The notes beneath the pieces are model-generated. The model saw nothing but the letters and a program-made list of their open reading frames with translations. It was not told where the DNA came from and searched no databases. Positions 17,193 to 24,503 of a stretch of 64,000 nucleotides of DNA are shown here, in pieces. Origin of the DNA: Colwellia sp. PAMC 21821 (GTDB lineage: Bacteria; Pseudomonadota; Gammaproteobacteria; Enterobacterales; Alteromonadaceae); the NCBI RefSeq assembly GCF_002077175.1, contig NZ_CP014943.1, forward strand, positions 2,356,001 to 2,420,000, written 5' to 3'. Positions within the stretch are counted from its first letter, which is position 1. Every line of letters starts with the position of its first letter. The translations under genes and the position numbers were made by a program.

Positions 17193-17404
17193 ACAGAGTT
17201 AACCCCAAAGTACTGTTGCATAGCAAGTGGACCAAGCTGAGTGTTGAAAATCGTGAAAAACATTTTGTGATTACACAGGTAGAATTTGATGAACAGAAAA
17301 ATGTTATCGAATGTTTAATCACTGCGGTCATTAATAATAGTGAATACGCTATAAACTGGCGCGATTTAAAAGAACCTAAACTTTGGCGCTTTGGCTGGCA
17401 ATAA
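17189..17404 (+). CDS. TIGR02450/DUF2389 family Trp-rich protein
   Basis: A 71-residue protein with the landmarks of the TIGR02450 tryptophan-rich family: LLHSKWTKLSVENREKHF, VTQVEF, and the C-terminal WRDLKEPKLWRFGWQ. The family is conserved in marine gammaproteobacteria and cyanobacteria without a known function. It is the last member of the three-gene cluster, coupled to its neighbour by a four-base overlap (ATGA at 17189-17192). Whether it is linked to light stress, as the weak promoter motif upstream of the cluster might suggest, is unproven. Confidence 0.8.
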   Translation: MNRVNPKVLLHSKWTKLSVENREKHFVITQVEFDEQKNVIECLITAVINNSEYAINWRDLKEPKLWRFGWQ

Positions 17405-17857
17405 ATTTTGCTTGTTTTATTTATGGCGGCTATGAGCACTTTGCAGATATTTCAACGAACCTGACCCCGCAGCTGGTTTTTCAACGAACCTGCCCCCGCA
17501 GTTGTATGCTTTCAATCAAGGTAGGGTCAACTATGCTTGCTAGTGTGTAAATGAATAATGTTTTGAATCGAACAACCAGATATATCACTGCTATATAATT
17601 TCATCCTGCTTAAATCTGCACCGAGTATCAGTCAGCAAGCTCTAAAATCAAGAAAACACGACTTGTTACATCGGATAGGCATATTGGTTTATTTTACCTA
17701 TACTCCTAAAGGAAAACATGGCTGTGGGTAACCTTAATTTTTTATGTAAATTCACTGCTATTCTTAGAAGTCATACACATTTAAATATAATGTTACTCAT
17801 TGAAGTATAGAATTATTATGCTTGTTGAGCCAGGTGTGATAGTAGAATTTAAATTAT
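17405..17857. other. intergenic region with repeats upstream of the TolB/TPR gene
   Basis: These 453 bases hold the two direct copies of a repeat at 17449-17501, then AT-rich DNA with no convincing gene. The promoter of the TolB/TPR gene is presumably in the last 200 bases; I could not assign hexamers. Confidence 0.4.
17449..17501 (+). repeat. two direct copies of a ~23-bp repeat (inverted copy at 20132-20155)
   Basis: TTCAACGAACCTGACCCCGC at 17451 and TTCAACGAACCTGCCCCCGC at 17480 are direct repeats with a 29-base period, each followed by AG. A third copy stands in inverted orientation at 20132-20155. Together they bracket the TolB/TPR gene. The CCCCGCAG portion is G+C-rich compared with its surroundings. 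Confidence 0.85.
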
Positions 17858-17875
17858 ATGTTGGAGGCTTCTAAT

Positions 17876-20068
17876 ATGACAATTTTAATGGAAATGCGAA
17901 GAAGGAATGTTTTTAAAGTTGCAAGCGTCTATTTAGTAACTTCATGGGTGCTACTTCAAATCATATCCGTGATTGCCCCAGCCTTAAATCTTCCTCCGGC
18001 TTTTTTAACTATTTCTGTAGTTGTATTAGGATTAAGCTTTCCGATCGCATGTATATTTGCATGGGCTTTCGAATTGACCCCCGATGGTTTAAAACGCACC
18101 GATGGATTGGACGAAAGTGAACTTTCAGCATCATCGAATGACCAAAAACTTAACTACGCCATACTAACAGCGTTAATAATCGCCGTTTGCTATATAGGAT
18201 ACGATTTCATATTTAACAACATCAAAGATGATCCATTGTCATATTCTTCGGAATTAGTAGAGTTAAATGACAAGGCGCCTGCTGCAGCAATAAATAAAAC
18301 CAGAAACGCTGCCGCGGATGGGACAAAAGAAAAAATATATTCACTGGCAGTGCTGCCTTTTATTAATATGAGTGACGATAGCTCTCAAGAATATTTTGTT
18401 GATGGGCTTACCGAAGAATTACTAAATAGTCTGGCTAGGGTCGAATCGCTTAAATTAACGGCGCGCACCAGTAGTTTCGCTTTTAAAGGACAAAATATTG
18501 ATATTCGAGAAATAGCCACAAAACTAGATGTTCAATATCTAATCGAAGGCAGTGTTCGTAAAAGTGGTGAAGATATTCGAGTATCGGTTCAGTTAATAGA
18601 AGCCAGTAGCGGTACTCACCTTTTATCAGATACCTTTGATCGAAAACTAGTTAACGTGTTCACATTACAGGAGGAGTTAAGTGAGCAAATAGCCGCTGCA
18701 TTGAGGCTGACATTAGTCCACGATGATGATAGATACAAAAGTACGGTAGAAAAATTAGACTACATAGCCGTTGAAAAATTAGTAACTGCTCGCGGGCTTT
18801 CAAACGATCATTCAGAAGAATCATATATCAAAGCCATAAACTCTTTAAAACAGCTAATGAAACAGTACCCTAATTCAGCCTCAGCAAAAGGGTTATTGGC
18901 CTATATGCAACTTGGACTCACTCGTATTGGAGAGCCTATTTCATCGGCTGAAGAGCAAGTTGAACTAGCCCAACAAGCACTAGATATAGATCCTAAGAAC
19001 GAAGATGCGTTAGTTACTCAAATGATGATTTTTGAAGATTACCCAAACTCATTTGAAAAGGCTGAAGAGACTTTATGGCGACTAATAGGCTTATATCCTG
19101 CTCGTTCTATATATTTTGAATATATGACAAAGTTTCTTCTATATACGAAGTCTGCAACTTGTGAAGAGATTCAATCTTTCCTTCAAGATTATGGTGATGG
19201 AAAGATAGCTAAAACACGCCAAGTACAATTCGAATTCGCGATGCTTGAATGTTTAAATCCTGAAGCTGCATTAATTAAGCGAGAAAGTATCATTGATAAC
19301 TCCATTACTGCCTTAGCAGACTCAGCAATATTTGAAAATAATTTTTTCAAAGCAAAAGAAGCAGTTCGGACCAATCGAAATCCACGTAATATTATTATGT
19401 TTATATTTTTTCTATACCATTTAGGTGAATTCGAAGATGCAGATAACTTAGGTAAAAAAATCAATCCCAATGAAGATGGATTTTGGAGTACTTATTATGT
19501 CATTACGTCTTATATTTATGATCGGGTCTTGTTAGTTAAACCAATGGATAAGTTGGATTTTATCACTGGAGACGGTCGGAATCGATCTGATTTAAAATTT
19601 TCGTTAGGACTAGCCAAACAAGCAGCAAATGAAAATAGGGTTAAAACCCTAAAAGAATACATAAAAAACGTCCCGGAATTCCCTCAAACAATAGCTAACA
19701 TCGACTATTCTGCAGGTTTAATGCTACTGCATTATCATGCTGGTCACATGCAGGAAAGTAAGGAAATAGCCGCTCTAGGTTACCAAACGCTTGACCAATA
19801 TAAGCAAAAATCAGCCAAATCATATCAATATCACAGGTTTGGTTTTTACTCATTTTTGTTTGCTCTATACAGCGAGCAATTTTCGGAGGCGAAACTCATA
19901 TTAGAAAATGATTTGTCCGAAGAGAAAGTAGAGTTTTTCGGGTTAATGGGGATTGGGTTTGATAAATTTATGCTGTCACCGTTGGCCGAACAAGAAATTG
20001 TTCAGGAATACTACAAACGCATAGAAAGGCATCGTAAAACTTCAAGAGTTAAATTCGAATTAGACTAG
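17876..20068 (+). CDS. membrane TolB-like (FlgO-like) domain and TPR-repeat protein
   Basis: A 730-residue protein. The N-terminus RRRNVFKVASVYLVTSWVLLQ and two further hydrophobic stretches (to about residue 70, and about 95-115) put the first part in the membrane. Then comes a TolB N-terminal/FlgO-like domain (about residues 155-285; SLAVLPFINMSDD, EYFVDGLTEELLNSLARV, LIEGSVRKSGEDIRV), and the rest is TPR-like helices. The DNA-binding or cyclase domains often joined to this module are absent. GGAGG at 17863-17867 is eight bases before ATG 17876, so this start is preferred over ATG 17858. The function is unknown. The gene is alone between inverted repeats. Confidence 0.82.
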   Translation: MTILMEMRRRNVFKVASVYLVTSWVLLQIISVIAPALNLPPAFLTISVVVLGLSFPIACIFAWAFELTPDGLKRTDGLDESELSASSNDQKLNYAILTALIIAVCYIGYDFIFNNIKDDPLSYSSELVELNDKAPAAAINKTRNAAADGTKEKIYSLAVLPFINMSDDSSQEYFVDGLTEELLNSLARVESLKLTARTSSFAFKGQNIDIREIATKLDVQYLIEGSVRKSGEDIRVSVQLIEASSGTHLLSDTFDRKLVNVFTLQEELSEQIAAALRLTLVHDDDRYKSTVEKLDYIAVEKLVTARGLSNDHSEESYIKAINSLKQLMKQYPNSASAKGLLAYMQLGLTRIGEPISSAEEQVELAQQALDIDPKNEDALVTQMMIFEDYPNSFEKAEETLWRLIGLYPARSIYFEYMTKFLLYTKSATCEEIQSFLQDYGDGKIAKTRQVQFEFAMLECLNPEAALIKRESIIDNSITALADSAIFENNFFKAKEAVRTNRNPRNIIMFIFFLYHLGEFEDADNLGKKINPNEDGFWSTYYVITSYIYDRVLLVKPMDKLDFITGDGRNRSDLKFSLGLAKQAANENRVKTLKEYIKNVPEFPQTIANIDYSAGLMLLHYHAGHMQESKEIAALGYQTLDQYKQKSAKSYQYHRFGFYSFLFALYSEQFSEAKLILENDLSEEKVEFFGLMGIGFDKFMLSPLAEQEIVQEYYKRIERHRKTSRVKFELD

Positions 20069-20131
20069 AAGACTAGGTCTTAACCACTACACTCATAAAA
20101 GCAATGTTATTAGCCAGCACAGGACAAGTAC

Positions 20132-20155
20132 CTGCGGGGACAGGTTCGTTGAAAT
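20132..20155 (-). repeat. inverted copy of the 17449-17501 repeat
   Basis: CTGCGGGGACAGGTTCGTTG followed by AAAT is the reverse complement of 17449-17472 with a single mismatch (T for A inside CCTGACCCC). It lies 64 bases after the TolB/TPR stop codon, so the repeats bracket a segment of about 2.7 kb that contains just that gene. Confidence 0.85.
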
Positions 20156-20606
20156 GTCTGGTATATATGAACATTAGTTTTAGTTATCAAAGCACTGAAC
20201 GTCCGCAATGTCGGATAAGCCGCCTTTAAAGCCTAAAGATTGAACGACAGCAATGGTGGCATAGCAGTCTATTTTCCAACCTAAAAAAGGTAAAAATGGA
20301 CTTCTTTGTGGCATGTTTGATCATTACCCTCCTTTTTTTAATGACGAAAAGGTCGGCCCTTACCGTTATAAAAATAAGTGCTAACGACGACATATATTCA
20401 AGTTCTTCTACATATTGTTGAAATTTTATGGCCAATCTAAAAACTATTATGTAGTTAATTATGATGATGTTTCGTGGTAGGTATTGAGTTTTAATTACTG
20501 GCAGTTTTAATGTAAGAAGATGGAAAATTGATGTAATTATTCATTAATGCTTGCAGAGATAACGTATGCTATTTGTAATTCTTCGTTCCTGTTGATTTAA
20601 ACTCTC

Positions 20607-20685
20607 CTGATTGACTGACTGACTGATTGACTGACTGATTGACTGACTGATTGACTGATTGACTGATTGACTGATTGACTGATTT
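20607..20685. repeat. tetranucleotide simple-sequence array (GACT/GATT)
   Basis: Seventy-nine bases consist almost only of CTGA/TTGA tetranucleotides. The left half mixes GACTGACTGATT units and the right half is five or more perfect GACTGATT octamers. It lies downstream of the DUF3429 gene and in no supported reading frame, so copy-number change would not switch a gene on or off directly. Confidence 0.95.
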
Positions 20686-20723
20686 AAAGATAAAGACGAT
20701 TTCATCTTTCCTATCTATGTTTG

Positions 20724-21140
20724 CTAAGTACACCAAAATATAAAAGCAATTATATGAATTATGACTACTAGAGATGTCAGGTGTAGGCGCATTTGTAAAT
20801 AACCGTGGTTTTCAGGTTCCACATGATCAAAGTGGTATTCACACAACAAAATTAGTAAATAAAATTTCGCAAGCGCTACAAGTGCAATGTAGTGGGGTAA
20901 TAGCAGTGTAAAAAAAGCGAGTACACTGAAAACATTACTACAGAGTTGCAATTTAATACTCTGATTGTCGTTATGTTTTCGCCATAGGGTGCCGGCAATA
21001 AAGCTGAGAATAATTGCACTGTAAAAAATAAACAATTGCACCGCAGAAATATTGAACAACTCCTCGTTGTATGCGCTAAAGGCAAATGTTAGTAAAAAGG
21101 GAGATAACCCTAAATATCCTAAATATTGTTTTGTTTGCAT
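20724..21140 (-). CDS. DUF3429 family membrane protein
   Basis: A 138-residue integral membrane protein with four or five helices. YLGYLGLSPFLLTFAFSAY at the N-terminus, the SAVQLFIFYSAIILSFIAGTLW helix and the C-terminal VVIIHIIAFIFW helix match the DUF3429 family. Its function is unknown. The start codon lies 31 bases after a minus-strand ECF promoter motif (21198-21171), divergent from a similar motif driving the DUF2878 gene. It is therefore probably part of the same sigma/ChrR regulon. Confidence 0.8.
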   Translation of the reverse strand: MQTKQYLGYLGLSPFLLTFAFSAYNEELFNISAVQLFIFYSAIILSFIAGTLWRKHNDNQSIKLQLCSNVFSVLAFFTLLLPHYIALVALAKFYLLILLCEYHFDHVEPENHGYLQMRLHLTSLVVIIHIIAFIFWCT

Positions 21141-21170
21141 AGTAATACCTTGTCAATGCTTGTTGATTTA

Positions 21171-21198
21171 TATACGGGTTTCATCAGCAGATAGATCA
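21171..21198 (-). promoter_or_regulatory. putative ECF (RpoE/ChrR-type) promoter, DUF3429 gene
   Basis: On the minus strand, TGATCT (21198-21193), 16 bases, then CGTATA (21176-21171). The start codon follows 31 bases later. Apart from the last base, both hexamers and the spacing match the motif before the sigma gene. Confidence 0.65.
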
Positions 21199-21215
21199 TA
21201 TAATTATTTACAAAC

Positions 21216-21243
21216 TAATCTTATTTTCATTCTTGTACGTATA
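21216..21243 (+). promoter_or_regulatory. putative ECF (RpoE/ChrR-type) promoter, DUF2878 operon
   Basis: TAATCT (21216-21221), 16 bases, then CGTATA (21238-21243), ending 30 bases before the DUF2878 ATG. One base of the upstream hexamer differs from the sigma-operon motif. It is arranged back to back with the motif at 21171-21198. Confidence 0.55.
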
Positions 21244-21272
21244 AGTAATTAGGATGCTTAAAAGGCTTAATT

Positions 21273-21788
21273 ATGAGAATAAACGCTGCATTATGGAGTT
21301 TAGTCGGGTTCAATATCGCTTGGTTTGGACTGGTTTTTATTGGGAATTCATTTATCCCTATTGCTGGTATTTTACTTGGCGCCCAGCTTTGGTACTTTCA
21401 AACAACTAAAAACGAATTTGCGTTAATTTTCCTGATTGCTACTCTGGGTGTTTTGCTAGATTTTGCCTTGGTATATACAGGTGTTTTTATTTTCCCAGAC
21501 ACCAAGGGTATTCCTTTTTGGCTTATAACTCTTTGGATTGTTTTTGCCGGAACGATAAGACACAGCTTGGCGTTTCTTAATAACTCGAAAATATTACAAT
21601 TTTTTATAGGTGCGTTATTGGCACCTTTAAGTTATATCGCTGGCGCGAAATTATCGGTGGTTTATTTAGTACCATCTTTAGGTTTTGGGTATGTATTGCT
21701 TGCCTGTTTGTGGGGGCCGTTTATGGTCGTTATTTTCAGTATAAGTCGCTGGTTGCTCATATTAGAGGAGGAAAACCATGTTAGTTAG
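21273..21788 (+). CDS. DUF2878 family membrane protein
   Basis: A 171-residue integral membrane protein with five or six hydrophobic helices. The opening NAALWSLVGFNIAWFGLVFIG and the later FPDTKGIPFWLITLWIVFAGT and SYIAGAKLS are characteristic of DUF2878. The function is unknown. It is the first gene of a three-gene operon; the next gene overlaps it by 11 bases. DUF2878, chalcone-isomerase-like and DUF3833 genes are commonly found together with CFA-synthase-like genes in marine gammaproteobacteria, as they are in this window. Confidence 0.85.
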   Translation: MRINAALWSLVGFNIAWFGLVFIGNSFIPIAGILLGAQLWYFQTTKNEFALIFLIATLGVLLDFALVYTGVFIFPDTKGIPFWLITLWIVFAGTIRHSLAFLNNSKILQFFIGALLAPLSYIAGAKLSVVYLVPSLGFGYVLLACLWGPFMVVIFSISRWLLILEEENHVS

Positions 21789-22395
21789 TTTTAAGGGTAT
21801 TCTTAACGTTGTAACGTTAGCCTGCTTATTTTCATTGGACGCTATAGGCAAAGACGTTAACGAAATTGATAGCAAAAGCATCACAAGCGAGATAACTTGT
21901 CGCGTTGGCGAGTCAACATCACTTATGGCTAAAGACTTAACTGGGCCTTTAATCGACCAACAATTTACCTTATTGGGCAAAGCTAAATTTTCAGTGCTAT
22001 TTTGGGATATTTATGAAAGTTCACTATTAACTAGTGATGGCCAACCACCTTTTAGTCATTTATGTCAGCACGCATTATTTGAAATCGATTACTTAAGAGA
22101 TATCAGTAAAAAGGAATTATTAGATAATACGATTTCGCAGTGGCGACATTTATCGCTTAATGAAGACGAATATGTAGATTTTTTACCTTTACTAGAAAAT
22201 ATATGGCTAGATATTAATGAGGGCGATAGATTGTCAATGCTAAGCCAAAGGGATAAGACCATATTTTATTTGAATCGGAAAAACATAGGTGAAATCCAAA
22301 GTTTAACTTTTGCTAAAACATTTCTGGGTATTTGGTTAGACAAAAACACCAGTGAACCTAAATTACGACAACAATTATTAGGAGATAGTATATGA
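21778..22395 (+). CDS. exported chalcone isomerase-like protein
   Basis: A 205-residue protein with a short N-terminal hydrophobic segment (GILNVVTLACLFSLDAIG) that is a probable signal peptide. The mature part has the chalcone-isomerase-like fold signature of bacterial members: FTLLGKAKFSVLFWDIYESSLL, then FEIDYLRDISKKEL and AKTFLGIWLDKNT. Bacterial members are not flavonoid enzymes; a fatty-acid-binding or lipid-related role is assumed. A GAGGAGG site sits just before ATG 21778. The stop codon overlaps the DUF3833 start by four bases. Confidence 0.8.
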   Translation: MLVSFKGILNVVTLACLFSLDAIGKDVNEIDSKSITSEITCRVGESTSLMAKDLTGPLIDQQFTLLGKAKFSVLFWDIYESSLLTSDGQPPFSHLCQHALFEIDYLRDISKKELLDNTISQWRHLSLNEDEYVDFLPLLENIWLDINEGDRLSMLSQRDKTIFYLNRKNIGEIQSLTFAKTFLGIWLDKNTSEPKLRQQLLGDSI

Positions 22396-22952
22396 AGCAA
22401 TATGTAAAATTGGCGGTAGTTTTTTGCTTAGCGTTCACTCTTTCAAGTTGTACCGCTCCTTTAGACGACTATCAAGCAACATCGCCTAAACTCGATATTC
22501 AACAGTACTTCTCTGGAAAATTAATTGCATGGGGAATGGTACAAGATTACACCAGTAAAGTTACGCGTCGCTTTTGTGTCGAGCTTGAAGGCGAATGGCA
22601 GGGTGATGATGGCTTATTAAAAGAAGTGTTTTACTTTGATGATGGTGAAATTACCTATCGAGACTGGCAATTAAAGAAATTAATGCAAGGACAATACTTA
22701 GGTAGTGCAGCAGATGTTGTTGGCGAGGCTACTGGACAGCAAAACGGTTTTGCCTTTCAATGGCAATATGACTTACTGGTACCAATAGATGGTGATGAAA
22801 TTCAGCTTTCACTTGATGATTGGATGTATCAGATAGATGAATACCGCGTTTTCAATCGTACTAAAATGAAAAAATTTGGTGTAACCGTTGCGGAACTAAC
22901 GCTATTTTTTGATAAACAACTACCTGTGAAAAGTTGTCAGGAAGCTATTTAA
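22392..22952 (+). CDS. DUF3833 family lipoprotein
   Basis: A 186-residue lipoprotein: the signal peptide ends in the lipobox LSSC, giving an acylated Cys at about residue 20. The mature part matches DUF3833, with YFSGKLIAWGMVQDYTSKVTR, FYFDDGEITYRDW and LDDWMYQIDEYRVFNRTKMKKFG. The family is unannotated but the calycin-like beta-rich sequence suggests a lipid-related periplasmic role. It is the last gene of the DUF2878/chalcone-isomerase-like/DUF3833 operon, joined by a four-base overlap (ATGA). Confidence 0.85.
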   Translation: MKQYVKLAVVFCLAFTLSSCTAPLDDYQATSPKLDIQQYFSGKLIAWGMVQDYTSKVTRRFCVELEGEWQGDDGLLKEVFYFDDGEITYRDWQLKKLMQGQYLGSAADVVGEATGQQNGFAFQWQYDLLVPIDGDEIQLSLDDWMYQIDEYRVFNRTKMKKFGVTVAELTLFFDKQLPVKSCQEAI

Positions 22953-23036
22953 TATCATGAAATATATAGTGATTATATTCATAAGAACCATTTTTATACC
23001 GCTAAGGTACGATAATAAAATTAATTGATGTTTTTT

Positions 23037-23063
23037 TGATCTTTTTTATCTTCAATACGTATG
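23037..23063 (+). promoter_or_regulatory. ECF-type promoter candidate with 15-base spacer (distal copy)
   Basis: TGATCT (23037-23042), 15 bases, then CGTATG (23058-23063). This is an imperfect duplicate of the motif at 23130-23157, one base short in the spacer and 133 bases before the Lon-N gene. It may be a weak second promoter or a decayed copy. Confidence 0.3.
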
Positions 23064-23129
23064 ACTAATATATGCACAAAATTATCCACTCGCTGTGTGT
23101 TCCCCTTGCCTCTTTATGAGGCTTTTTTT

Positions 23130-23157
23130 TGATCGTTTTTTGCCTTTGCAACGTATA
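23130..23157 (+). promoter_or_regulatory. putative ECF (RpoE/ChrR-type) promoter, Lon-N-domain gene
   Basis: TGATCG (23130-23135), 16 bases, then CGTATA (23152-23157), ending 39 bases before the start codon. The upstream hexamer has the same final G as at the flavoprotein gene. Confidence 0.6.
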
Positions 23158-23195
23158 ACCATTATCTAACCACTAACATTAGTTACTTTAATCTT

Positions 23196-23771
23196 ATGGC
23201 TACAATTAATTTACCTATTTTTCCGTTACCAATATTTTTATTGCCGCAAGGGGTCACTCGACTGCGAATTTTTGAAAAGCGTTATTTAAAAATGATATCT
23301 CAGGCCATGAAAAACCAAGGCTTTGTGATTGTTACGCATGACAATGATGAAAAAACTGATACCGAGCAAGTGGGCAGTTGGGTAGAAATTATTAACTTTG
23401 ACCAGGGCCAAGACGGTATATTGCTGATTGATGTTCACTGTAAGTGCTTAGTTGATATTAAAGCTATTAGCCAAGATCAAGATAATTTACATCATGGCGA
23501 TGTTACGGTTAAAAATCATTGGCCAGATACTGGCCTAGACCAAACCACCGATAAGTTAGCGGCGTCGTTAAGTAAACTTTTTAGTGAAAATACTGAGTTA
23601 AGTGCACTGTATCCAAAACAGCATTTTGAGCATGGTGATTGGGTGGTTGCGCGGTGGTTAGAAATATTACCGGTCGAACTTGCGGAAAAAAGTTTATTTG
23701 TTAATAAAGACTCATTTAATCAAGCGAAGCAGCTTTTAGAACGTATTATTTTATCTGAAGATAAAATATAA
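23196..23771 (+). CDS. Lon N-terminal substrate-binding domain protein
   Basis: A 191-residue stand-alone LON domain protein: LPIFPLPIFLLPQGVTRLRIFEKRYLKMI is the classic start, with the PxxPLxxxLLPG-type strand, and WVEIINFDQGQDGILLIDVHC follows. It lacks the AAA+ and protease domains of Lon, so it is probably a substrate adaptor or regulator of unknown target. It lies 69 bases upstream of the ECF sigma gene and has its own promoter-like motif, so it may be part of the same stress response. Confidence 0.85.
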   Translation: MATINLPIFPLPIFLLPQGVTRLRIFEKRYLKMISQAMKNQGFVIVTHDNDEKTDTEQVGSWVEIINFDQGQDGILLIDVHCKCLVDIKAISQDQDNLHHGDVTVKNHWPDTGLDQTTDKLAASLSKLFSENTELSALYPKQHFEHGDWVVARWLEILPVELAEKSLFVNKDSFNQAKQLLERIILSEDKI

Positions 23772-23780
23772 ACAATAAAG

Positions 23781-23808
23781 TGATCTAACCCTGTTTGTGT
23801 TGCGTATT
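23781..23808 (+). promoter_or_regulatory. putative autoregulatory ECF promoter of the sigma-chrR operon
   Basis: TGATCT (23781-23786), 16 bases, then CGTATT (23803-23808), ending 32 bases before the sigma-factor ATG. ChrR-controlled ECF sigma factors elsewhere use a TGATC-type -35 element. Similar copies occur upstream of several other genes in the window. Confidence 0.65.
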
Positions 23809-23840
23809 GGCGACTATAAGTAAAATAAATGGGTTAAATC

Positions 23841-24503
23841 ATGCAGTCGTTACATTTAGAAGTGCATTCAGTGTTGCCAAGTCATAAAACAGATGCTACA
23901 TGTAGTAACATGACTAAAGCTACCTCTAGTAACATGACTAATAAAATCGATCATCCCCAACTTTGTCAATGGCTTAAATCAATAGCTGATGACAGAGACA
24001 AACAAGCATTTACTGAAGTGTTTAGTTTTTTCGCGCCCAAAATAAAACGCATTACCCAAGGTAAAATTAGCAGTGAAGCCCTGGCCGCTGAAGTGGTACA
24101 AGACACCATGACTAACGTATGGCGAAAGGCACACTTATTTGACGACAGTAAAGGTGCGGCAACTACTTGGGTTTATACCATCATGCGTAACGTTACTTTT
24201 GATTTGCTGCGTAAAATGAAAGCGAATAAAGAAGATAATCTCAGTGATGACATTTGGCCACTGGCTGAATCTGCCAATATTGAAGAAGAAGTGTTTAGCG
24301 ATCACATACAAAGTCGTAATTTAAAAGGCATAATTGAAACTTTGCCAGAGAATCAGCAACAAGTGGTAAAAGGTTTTTATTTTATGGAAATGTCACAAGA
24401 GCAGCTTGCTGTTCATTTAAATCTACCACTTGGCACAATAAAATCTCGACTCCGGCTCGCACTCGGCAAACTGAAATTGAAATTAGGAGAAGACCATGAT
24501 TAA
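23841..24503 (+). CDS. rpoE: ECF sigma factor, RpoE/ChrR-type (ECF11-like)
   Basis: A 220-residue sigma-70 family factor of the ECF class. Region 2 (about residues 50-115) includes AEVVQDTMTNVWRKAHLFD and TWVYTIMRNVTFDLLRK. Region 4 (about 160-215) includes IETLPENQQQVVKGFYF then LPLGTIKSRLRLALGKL. The stop codon overlaps the start of the ChrR-type anti-sigma gene by eight bases, the arrangement of the singlet-oxygen-responsive sigma/ChrR pair. The N-terminal 30 residues, with a repeated NMTK/NMTN motif, look unconserved, so the ATG at 23841 may be slightly too early. RpoE is the Rhodobacter name; this is not the cell-envelope sigma-E of E. coli. Confidence 0.9.
   Translation: MQSLHLEVHSVLPSHKTDATCSNMTKATSSNMTNKIDHPQLCQWLKSIADDRDKQAFTEVFSFFAPKIKRITQGKISSEALAAEVVQDTMTNVWRKAHLFDDSKGAATTWVYTIMRNVTFDLLRKMKANKEDNLSDDIWPLAESANIEEEVFSDHIQSRNLKGIIETLPENQQQVVKGFYFMEMSQEQLAVHLNLPLGTIKSRLRLALGKLKLKLGEDHD

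Larger units (their letters stand above)
20069..20723. other. intergenic region with an inverted repeat copy and a tetranucleotide array
   Basis: These 655 bases contain the inverted repeat copy at 20132-20155 and the simple-sequence array at 20607-20685. A 69-codon minus-strand frame at 20226-20435 is present but looks non-coding. Otherwise nothing recognisable. Confidence 0.45.

Noticed and set aside
17876..20068. Adenylate cyclase or DNA-binding regulator (often fused to TolB/TPR modules)
   Set aside because: No cyclase or helix-turn-helix domain is present in this protein.
20226..20435. 69-codon minus-strand frame after the TolB/TPR gene
   Set aside because: No ribosome-binding site, no recognisable domain, odd Cys/His-rich C-terminus and it lies next to repeats; looks like chance.
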